From the NCBI RefSeq assembly GCF_000422805.1, contig NZ_AUGT01000012.1, positions 186,001-250,000 of the forward strand: a stretch of DNA of 64,000 nt. Reading direction: 5' to 3'. A model generated the notes under the pieces. The model worked only from the letters and a program-made list of their open reading frames with translations. It was not told where the DNA came from and searched no databases. The translations under genes were made by a program, and so were the position numbers. This DNA comes from Nocardioides halotolerans DSM 19273 (GTDB lineage Bacteria; Actinomycetota; Actinomycetes; Propionibacteriales; Nocardioidaceae). Positions 42,466 to 49,535 of this stretch are shown piece after piece. The stretch's first letter is position 1; each line of letters opens with the position of its first letter.

Positions 42466-43410
42466 TCACCGCTGTGGGTGCGTGGCCAACCAGCGCTCGA
42501 CCGGCACCGGTCGGGCGCGGTCGTAGCCGACCGGCAGGCGGACGTCGCCACGCGTGGTCAGGTAGTAGACGTCCCAGTGGTAGTAGCCGTAGAAGGCTCG
42601 GGGCCGGCGTTCCATGACCTGCGCGAGCAGGGTGACCCCGCGGACGTAGTGGTCGCTGTTGTTGTAGCGGAACAGCGCCTGGGGGAGCCGGCCGCGGGCG
42701 CCGCCGTCGTGGGCGAGGTAGCGGGCGGCGGCCATGATCGAGTCGGCCGGGTCCTCGATGTCGCCGCGGCCCCACCGCTCCCACGTCCGCGGGAGGAACT
42801 GCATCGGGCCCTGCGCGCCGGCGACCGACGTGCCGCGGATCCGGCCCATCGCGGTCTCCACGAGGTTGATCGCGGCGAGGTACTCCCAGCCGATGCCGTG
42901 GGCCCGCTCCGCGCGCCGATAGAGGCGTAGCAGCTCGTCGGCCCGCGCCGGGGCGACGATCCGCCAGGCGGGCAGCTCGTCGGAGAGCACCGAGTGCATC
43001 GCCCGGAACTCCCGTCGCGACGCGACGTTGTCGCCGACGACGCCGCGCAGCGACCGGGGCAGACCGGCGCGGACCGTGGCGTCCCACGCCGGGTGGGCGC
43101 CCAGGGCGCGGTAGGCGAGCTGCTGGGCGCGGGCGGCACGGACGAGCGCGCGCGGCCTGGTGGCCGGGTCGGCGATCGCACGCTCGGAGGCCACCAGCGT
43201 GGCGAGCGCCTGCTTGGCGGTGCGGGGGCGGCGTACGGCGGGCTCGTGCGCCTGCTCGGGCTCCTCGCGCGGCGCGGCCTCGGAGGACGGGGTCGCCGCG
43301 GTGTCGGTCGGCTCCGGGTGCGTGGGCGCGGCTGCCTGCTCGTCGGTGCAGCCGGTCAGGCAGGTCGCGGCCACCACCGCCACGAGCCAGCCACCCACCC
43401 GCGTCAGCAT
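42466..43410 (-). CDS. Lytic transglycosylase lipoprotein
   Basis: This 314-aa protein has a lipobox (ATCLTGC, Cys about residue 21), a Thr/Pro/Glu-rich linker, and a C-terminal SLT-like domain: YLAAINLVETAMGRI, GTSVAGAQGPMQFLPRTWER, DIEDPADSIMAAARYLA and LFRYNNSDHYVRGV. It would cleave peptidoglycan at the cell surface. It is the last gene of the minus-strand run parC - lipoprotein - transporter - carbonic anhydrase - this gene, with a 37-nt gap before it. It converges on the subtilase-like gene. Confidence 0.87.
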   Translation of the reverse strand: MLTRVGGWLVAVVAATCLTGCTDEQAAAPTHPEPTDTAATPSSEAAPREEPEQAHEPAVRRPRTAKQALATLVASERAIADPATRPRALVRAARAQQLAYRALGAHPAWDATVRAGLPRSLRGVVGDNVASRREFRAMHSVLSDELPAWRIVAPARADELLRLYRRAERAHGIGWEYLAAINLVETAMGRIRGTSVAGAQGPMQFLPRTWERWGRGDIEDPADSIMAAARYLAHDGGARGRLPQALFRYNNSDHYVRGVTLLAQVMERRPRAFYGYYHWDVYYLTTRGDVRLPVGYDRARPVPVERWLATHPQR

Positions 43411-43447
43411 CCCGTCAGCCTAGGGTCGCGCGCGGGGCGGGCAGCGC

Positions 43448-43942
43448 TCAGAGCTTCTGGTCGAGCAGGCCCGTGTCGACGTCGTACATGAAACCGCCGA
43501 CCACGACCGTGTCGGGGATGAGCGGGTGCGACTGCACGCGGTGGACGTCGTCCTCCAGGGCGGCGATGGGGTCGTCGATCACGCCGAAGGCCTGCCAGGT
43601 CGCGTCGACGCCGGCGGACTCGCCGACCTTCTCGCGCAGCTGCTGCTCGGTGTGGAGGTTCATGGCGCAGCGGGTGTGCGGGATGATCAGGATCCGCTGC
43701 ACCCCGAGGAGGTGCACGCCGAGCACCAGCGCCTCGAGGGCGGGGGAGGTGACGCGTCCTCCGGGGTTGCGGAAGATCTTGGCGTCGCCGGCCTTGAGTC
43801 CCACCATGTTGAGCGGGTCGAGCCGGGAGTCCATGCAGGTCACGATGGCCACCCCGGCGTGCGCGATCCCGTCGAACCCGGCGAGGTCGAACCTCGCGGC
43901 GTAGTCGCGGTTGGCGGCCAGCAGATCGTCGAAGTCACCCAC
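43448..43942 (-). CDS. Beta-class carbonic anhydrase
   Basis: This 164-aa protein has zinc ligands C36 (VTCMDSRLD, with D38 and R40), H89 and C92 (IIPHTRCAMN), the classic beta-class set. It interconverts CO2 and bicarbonate. The start is GTG 43942, the first start codon of the conserved part. It is preceded by the transporter gene 38 nt away and followed by the transglycosylase gene at 37 nt. Confidence 0.9.
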   Translation of the reverse strand: MGDFDDLLAANRDYAARFDLAGFDGIAHAGVAIVTCMDSRLDPLNMVGLKAGDAKIFRNPGGRVTSPALEALVLGVHLLGVQRILIIPHTRCAMNLHTEQQLREKVGESAGVDATWQAFGVIDDPIAALEDDVHRVQSHPLIPDTVVVGGFMYDVDTGLLDQKL

Positions 43943-43980
43943 GTCCCGAACGCTAACCGGTGGCCGCCTCGGCCCGGAAG

Positions 43981-45756
43981 TCAGCCCACGGAGCGGAGCG
44001 CCTCGACCGTGCCGACCGACCGGGTGGCGACGCCCCGGAACAGCAGCAGCGCCAGCAAGGCGGCGGCGACCGCGCAGACGACCGCGCCGAGGAAGACGGT
44101 CTGCTCCTGCGCGACGCCGGCGGCTTTCTGGAGGTCGCGGTACGCCGAGCACATCTTCGGCCCGCCGCACACCTCGGCGACCGACTGGAGCGCGTCCTGC
44201 TTGGCGTAGTAGCGGTGCAGGCCGATCGTCGTCAGCGCCGAGATGCCGACCAGCATCCCGACCATCCGGGCGACGACGACCATCGCGGTCGAGACGCCGT
44301 GCACCTCGGGGTCGGTCGCGGCCAGGATCGCGGCGTTGACCGGGGCCAGCGCGAGGCCGAACCCGAACCCGCACAGCACCAGCGTCGCCGTGGAGGTGAC
44401 GTGGTGGTCGAGCGTGTCGACGTCCCAGCGCGACATCAGGCCGAAGCCGACGGCCGACATCGACATGCCGACGGCCGTGACGAGCCCCGCGCTGCGGGTC
44501 CGGATCAGGTAGCCGCCGAGGATCGCGCCGGCGGGCAGCGCGACGAGGAACCGGACGAGGACGAGCGCCGCGAGGAGCTGGGAGGTCCGGTAGGTCGTGG
44601 TGCGGGCGAAGATCGGGATGTCGATGAGCGCGGCGATCAGGGCGGCCCCGACGAAGAAGCTCACGACCACCGCGCCCCAGGCGGGCGTACGCCGCAGCGC
44701 ACCCCGGGGGATCAGCGGCGACCCGGCGCGCCGCAGGTGGACGACCAGGGCCGCGGTCGCGACCGCGGAGCCGAGGAGGTACCAGACCCCCTGGTCGGAG
44801 AAGAGCTGCACGGCGGGGTCGGCCGTCGCGAAGGCGAGGATCACCCCGCCGAGGGCGACGGCCAGGAACAGGGCACCGGTGAGGTCGGCGTCGCGCGCGC
44901 TGCGCGCCCACCCGCGCAGGTCGACCAGCGGACGCGTGGCGGTGAGGCAGCGCAGCACGAACAGCGCGAGTGCGGTCATCGCGACGACGCCGACCGGGGT
45001 GAGCCAGCGGCCGTTGCCGGCGAAGGGGATGAAGTACTCGCCCCAGGTCAGGTCACGCACCACGCCGGGCGGCCGGACGAAGACGACGGCGCCGACGAGC
45101 ACCGTGACCGCGAGGAGGAGCGAGCCGACCGGGTCGGGCAGGCGCCGTCGCTGGGCTGGTGTCGAGACGGGCGCAGCAACCGTCCCTCGACCCCCGGTCG
45201 CCCGCAGCGCGGCGGCGAGCACCAGCCCGACGGCGAGGTTGATGGCGAAGATGACGGGCCAGTCGGCGAAGGCGAGCACGACGGCTCCGAAGAGTGGGCC
45301 GATGACCGAGCCGAGCTCCTGGACGGCCGACACGACGCCGAGGGGTACGCCGCGGCGGTCGACGGGGTAGAGGTCGGCGACCAGCGCCAGCGTGGCCGGG
45401 ACGAGGCCGCCGCCGCCGAGACCCTGGAGGAACCGGCCGGACACCATGCTGGGCAGGTCGTAGGCGAGCGCGGTGACGAGCGACCCCACGGCGAAGACGA
45501 CGAGCGCGGCAGTGAGCACCGGCAGCCGCCCGCGCAGGTCGGCGATCCGGCCGATGAGGGGGAGCATGGCGACGTACCCGAGCAGGAAGCCGGAGACGAT
45601 CGGTGCCGCGCGCTGGAGCTCCTCGATCGGGATGCCGGCGCTGCCCATCATCTCGGGCAGCGCGAGCACGACGACGTAGGTGTCGGCGGCCGCGAAGGCC
45701 ACCGCGACCGAGGCCAGCGACAGCAACAGCCGCGGCGAGCGGCCCGCCGCGGTCAC
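43981..45756 (-). CDS. MFS transporter, P55/Rv1410c-like
   Basis: This 591-aa protein has about fourteen membrane helices. Its motif A-like loop is GRIADLRGRLPVLTA, and GRFLQGLGGGGLVPATLALV and VSAVQELGSVIGPLFGAVVL (motif C region) follow. Length and the adjacent lipoprotein fit the LprG-P55 lipid export pair of mycobacteria. Its start overlaps the lipoprotein stop by 4 nt (45753-45756), so the two are translationally coupled. Lipid or drug export is inferred. Confidence 0.85.
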   Translation of the reverse strand: MTAAGRSPRLLLSLASVAVAFAAADTYVVVLALPEMMGSAGIPIEELQRAAPIVSGFLLGYVAMLPLIGRIADLRGRLPVLTAALVVFAVGSLVTALAYDLPSMVSGRFLQGLGGGGLVPATLALVADLYPVDRRGVPLGVVSAVQELGSVIGPLFGAVVLAFADWPVIFAINLAVGLVLAAALRATGGRGTVAAPVSTPAQRRRLPDPVGSLLLAVTVLVGAVVFVRPPGVVRDLTWGEYFIPFAGNGRWLTPVGVVAMTALALFVLRCLTATRPLVDLRGWARSARDADLTGALFLAVALGGVILAFATADPAVQLFSDQGVWYLLGSAVATAALVVHLRRAGSPLIPRGALRRTPAWGAVVVSFFVGAALIAALIDIPIFARTTTYRTSQLLAALVLVRFLVALPAGAILGGYLIRTRSAGLVTAVGMSMSAVGFGLMSRWDVDTLDHHVTSTATLVLCGFGFGLALAPVNAAILAATDPEVHGVSTAMVVVARMVGMLVGISALTTIGLHRYYAKQDALQSVAEVCGGPKMCSAYRDLQKAAGVAQEQTVFLGAVVCAVAAALLALLLFRGVATRSVGTVEALRSVG

Positions 45757-46475
45757 GGCGCGGTGATCTCCTTCTCGGTGCCGTAGTCGTCGAGGGTCAG
45801 CGTGTAGGTCACGTCGCCCTCGTCCTTGCCGTAGAACGCGCCCTTGATCACGGCCTCGCGCAGCTCACCCTCGTCGCTGATCGTGTAGGTGAAGTCGAAG
45901 TCGCCCTCGGCGGCCGGGATCAGCGCCTCGACCGCGTCGCTGGAGATGGTCCCGGTGTACTCGGTGAGGATCTCCTTGTTGCCGGCGCCGCCGCGCACCG
46001 AGTCGCCCGCCTCGACGTCCTCGGCCGCGGAGAGGAGGCCCGAGAACCCGCCGTCGGGGTCCATCAGCCTGGCCGGGTCGGGGGCGCCGTAGTCGGCCGG
46101 GTCGATGGGCGTCCAGTCGGGCAGCAGCAGCGAGTTCTTGGCGTAGGTCTTGCCGTCGACCGCGATCACGTCGGCATCGGCGGGCAGGCCGCTGACGCTG
46201 AGCTTGAAGGTGCCCTCGAACGCCGAGGGGTGCACGCCGGTGCCGTCGGCCGAGGTGATGCCGGTGACGCCGTTGGGCAGGTCGTCGGTCGCGAGCGAGA
46301 TCTTCACCCCGCTGGTCTCGTCGAGCGTCTTCTTGGCCGCGGCGAGGACCTCGTCGGCGTTGCCTCCGCCCTTCGGCTCGTCGTCGCCGCCGCACCCGAA
46401 GAGCCCGCCCAGGCCCAGGCCGAGGGCCACGGGAGCGAGCAGCAGTCGCAGCCGCGCGGAGCCAGGGTGGGTCAC
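45753..46475 (-). CDS. LppX/LprAFG-type (LprG-like) lipoprotein
   Basis: This 240-aa protein has an N-terminal hydrophobic segment and lipobox LGLGGLFGC. The LppX_LprAFG-like body has VLAAAKKTLDETSGVKISLA, TAVDGKTYAKNSLL-type strands and DYGAPDPARLMDPDGGFSGL. In mycobacteria such proteins carry acylated lipids across the envelope with the MFS protein P55. It starts at GTG 46475, 4 nt after the parC stop, and overlaps the transporter start by 4 nt. Function in this organism is inferred. Confidence 0.85.
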   Translation of the reverse strand: MTHPGSARLRLLLAPVALGLGLGGLFGCGGDDEPKGGGNADEVLAAAKKTLDETSGVKISLATDDLPNGVTGITSADGTGVHPSAFEGTFKLSVSGLPADADVIAVDGKTYAKNSLLLPDWTPIDPADYGAPDPARLMDPDGGFSGLLSAAEDVEAGDSVRGGAGNKEILTEYTGTISSDAVEALIPAAEGDFDFTYTISDEGELREAVIKGAFYGKDEGDVTYTLTLDDYGTEKEITAP

Positions 46476-46479
46476 GGGT

Positions 46480-48966
46480 TCAGCCTTGCACACGCGTCGC
46501 CGTCGCGAACCGCGCCAGCCTGGCACCCACCGGGCCGGCCACCGCGGCGATCGGCTGGCTGCCGGGCGTGCCGGACCCGTCGCGCTTGCCGGTCGCGTCG
46601 GGCAGGTCGACGGGCGCGCCGCTCGCGGCCGCGGCCCGCGCCGGGGCGTCGCCTGCCCAGGCGGTGACGAGGGTGTCCTCGCCCTTGAGGAACCGGTGGC
46701 AGCGGACGCCGCCGGTCGCCCGGCCCTTGGGTGGGTACTCGCTGAACGGCGTCACCTTGACCGCGCCGGGCTCGGTGCCGGGCAGGGCCGTGGAGGACCC
46801 GGAGGCGGTGACGACGACGGCGTCGTCGGTCGACGCCAGCGCGCCGAACCACGCGACCGTCTCGCCCGCGGCGACGCGGATGCCGGCCATGCCGCCGCCC
46901 GAGCGACCCTGCGGCCGCACCGCGGCGGCGCCGAAGTGCAGCAGCTGGGCATCGGTGGTGATGAAGCACAGCGTCTCGGTGCCGGTGGCCAGCTCGACCG
47001 CACCGACCACCTCGTCGCCGTCGTCGAGCCGGATCACCTCCCACTCGTCCTTGCCCAGCACCTCGGGGTTGACCCGCTTGACGGTGCCCCTGCGGGTGCC
47101 GATCGCCAGCCCGGGACCGTCGGTGGAGAGCCGGCTGAGCGCGAGCGCGCGCTCGCCGGGCTCGAGCGACGCAAGCTCGCTGACGGGGTAGCCGCCCTGC
47201 AGGTTGGGGTCGTTGGCCGACGCCGGCAGCGCGGGGAGGTCGAGCACCGACAGCTTGATCAGGCGGCCGCGGCTGGTGAGGAGGCCGACCTCGCCCCGCG
47301 CGGTCGCCGGGACCGCGGAGATCACCACGTCGTGGTTGGTGCGTGCGCCGCCCTCGCCGACCGGCTCGTCGCTGGAGGTGCGTGCCAGGAGCCCGCTGGC
47401 GGAGAGGAAGGCGAAGCAGGGGTCGTCGGCAACCTCGAGCGTGGCGGTCGCAGGCGTGACCGTGGTGCCGGCGGACTCCAGGAGCACCGTGCGCCGCGGC
47501 GTGCCGTAGGTCTTGGCGACCTCGGCGAGCTCGTCGGACACGACCTTCCGGAGCAGGGCCTCGTCGCCGAGGATCGCCTCGAGCTCCTCGATCTCACGGC
47601 GCAGGGTCTCCTGCTCCTTCTCGAGCTCGATCCGGCTGAACCTCGTCAGCCGGCGCAGTTGCATCTCGAGGATGTAGTTGGCCTGGGCCTCGGACAGGTC
47701 GAAGACCGAGATCAGCCGCTCGCGCGCGGTCGCGGTGTCGTCGCTGGTGCGGATCACCTGGATGACTTCGTCGATGTCGACCAGCGCGATCAGCAGGCCG
47801 TCGACCAGGTGGAGCCGCTCGGCCTTCTTGTCGCGGCGGAACGTCGACCGGCGGCGTACGACGTCGTAGCGGTGCTGGAGGAAGACCTCGAGGAGCTCCT
47901 TGAGCCCGAGCGTGCGCGGCTGCCCGTCGACCAGGCAGACGTTGTTGATGCCGAAGGACTCCTCCATCGGCGTGAGCTTGTAGAGCTGCTCGAGGATGGC
48001 CTCCGGGACGAAGCCGTTCTTGATCTCGATGACCAGGCGGGTGCCGTTGGCCATGTCGGTGAGGTCCTTGACGTCGGAGATGCCCTGCAGCTTCTTGCCC
48101 TGCACGAGCGTCTTGATGCGCTCGACGACCTTCTCCAGCCCCACGGCGTACGGCATCTCGGTCACCACGATGCCCTTGCGCCGGCCGACGGCCTCCACGC
48201 GGGCGGTCGCCCGCATCCGGAAGCTGCCGCGGCCGGTCTCGTAGGCGTCGCGGATGCCGTCGAGGCCGATGATCTTGCCGCCGGTCGGCAGGTCCGGGCC
48301 GGGCACGAACCGCATCAGCCCGTCGACCGAGGTGTTGGGGTGCGCGATCAGGTGGCGCAGCGCCTGGACCACCTCGACCAGGTTGTGCGGGGCCATGTTG
48401 GTGGCCATGCCGACGGCGATGCCGGTGCTGCCGTTGACCACGAGGTTGGGGATCGCCGACGGCAGCACGACCGGCTCGGTCTCGCGGCTGTCGTAGTTGG
48501 GCTTGAAGTCGACGGTGTCCTCGTCGATCGACGCCGTCATCGCCACCGCCGGCGGCGCCATCCGGCACTCCGTGTATCGCATGGCTGCCGGGGAGTCGTC
48601 GGGAGATCCAAAATTGCCGTGGCCGTCGATCATCGGCACCCGCATGGACCACGGCTGCGCGAGCCGCACCAGGGCGTCGTAGATCGCCCCGTCGCCGTGC
48701 GGGTGCAGGCGGCCCATCACCTCGCCGACCACGCGGGCGCTCTTGACGTGCCCGCGGTCGGGGAAGAGCCGCATGTCGTTCATCGTGTAGAGGATCCGGC
48801 GCTGCACGGGCTTGAGCCCGTCGCGGGCGTCGGGCAGCGCACGGGAGTAGATGACCGAGTAGGCGTACTCCAGGAACGACGAGCGCATCTCGTCGCCCAC
48901 GTCGATGTCGAGGATGTGCTCCTCGAAGTCGTCGGGGAGGTCCTGCTTGGTGCCACGCCGTGCCAT
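46480..48966 (-). CDS. parC: DNA topoisomerase IV subunit A (type IIA, GyrA/ParC)
   Basis: This 828-aa protein has DGLKPVQRRILYTMNDMRLF and the RLHPHGDGAIYDALVRLAQP region at the N-terminus, and the catalytic tyrosine Y131 in MRYTECRM. A C-terminal beta-propeller has PQGRSGGGMAGIR-type blades. The position usually Ser/Ala after HPHGD is Gly. It starts at ATG 48966, next to the repeat cluster. It is the partner of the ParE-like subunit at 37760 and heads a five-gene minus-strand run. Confidence 0.92.
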   Translation of the reverse strand: MARRGTKQDLPDDFEEHILDIDVGDEMRSSFLEYAYSVIYSRALPDARDGLKPVQRRILYTMNDMRLFPDRGHVKSARVVGEVMGRLHPHGDGAIYDALVRLAQPWSMRVPMIDGHGNFGSPDDSPAAMRYTECRMAPPAVAMTASIDEDTVDFKPNYDSRETEPVVLPSAIPNLVVNGSTGIAVGMATNMAPHNLVEVVQALRHLIAHPNTSVDGLMRFVPGPDLPTGGKIIGLDGIRDAYETGRGSFRMRATARVEAVGRRKGIVVTEMPYAVGLEKVVERIKTLVQGKKLQGISDVKDLTDMANGTRLVIEIKNGFVPEAILEQLYKLTPMEESFGINNVCLVDGQPRTLGLKELLEVFLQHRYDVVRRRSTFRRDKKAERLHLVDGLLIALVDIDEVIQVIRTSDDTATARERLISVFDLSEAQANYILEMQLRRLTRFSRIELEKEQETLRREIEELEAILGDEALLRKVVSDELAEVAKTYGTPRRTVLLESAGTTVTPATATLEVADDPCFAFLSASGLLARTSSDEPVGEGGARTNHDVVISAVPATARGEVGLLTSRGRLIKLSVLDLPALPASANDPNLQGGYPVSELASLEPGERALALSRLSTDGPGLAIGTRRGTVKRVNPEVLGKDEWEVIRLDDGDEVVGAVELATGTETLCFITTDAQLLHFGAAAVRPQGRSGGGMAGIRVAAGETVAWFGALASTDDAVVVTASGSSTALPGTEPGAVKVTPFSEYPPKGRATGGVRCHRFLKGEDTLVTAWAGDAPARAAAASGAPVDLPDATGKRDGSGTPGSQPIAAVAGPVGARLARFATATRVQG

Positions 48967-49065
48967 GACCCCATCCTCTCCCGCGGCACCGACGCGGTGG
49001 CGGGTGGCACGCCGACTGGATACCCCCGCGAGCTTCGGCCTGCGCTCGGAACCTGCTCGGTGGAA

Positions 49066-49478
49066 TGCCTTTGCTGCGGGAATCTCGACAGGCTCGATCG
49101 GCGGTGGTCGGCCGGGTTGCCTTCCTTGCGGTGGCTTCGAGGCTCGTCGCTGGAGCTCCTCGCACCTCAGCCACCGTGGGGCTCGCGTCGTACGGTGGCT
49201 GAGGTGCGAAGGCGTGCTGCGCCTGAGCCTCGAAGCCTCCGCAGCCTGCGCTGGGAGCTGCTCAGCTCGGGTGCCTTTGCTGCGGGGATCTCGACAGGCT
49301 CGATCGGCGGGGGGTCCGGCGGGTGCCTTCCTTGCGGTGGCCTCGAGGCTCGTCGCTGGAGCTCCTCGCACCTCAGCCACCGTGGGGCTCGCGTCGTGCG
49401 GTGGCTGAGGTGCGAAGGCGTGCTGCGCCTGAGCCTCGAAGCCACCGCACCGAGGGCAGCCGGCCGTGGTCGGCCCCC
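49066..49478. repeat. Mosaic interspersed repeat cluster, copy B
   Basis: Two tandem units of 206 bp start TGCCTTTGCTGCGGG at 49066 and 49272. Each runs through ATCTCGACAGGCTCGATCGG, a GGCTTCGAGGCTCGTCGC-like module, CACCTCAGCCACCGT and the inverted CGGTGGCTGAGGTGCGA. The same modules in other order form cluster A at 3506-3940. It fills the gap between parC and the Pat-like gene. Confidence 0.88.
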
Positions 49479-49535
49479 AGCGGGGACACGCATGCGGCCG
49501 AGACACAACCGGCAGGGAGGACGCCGCCTCCTACG

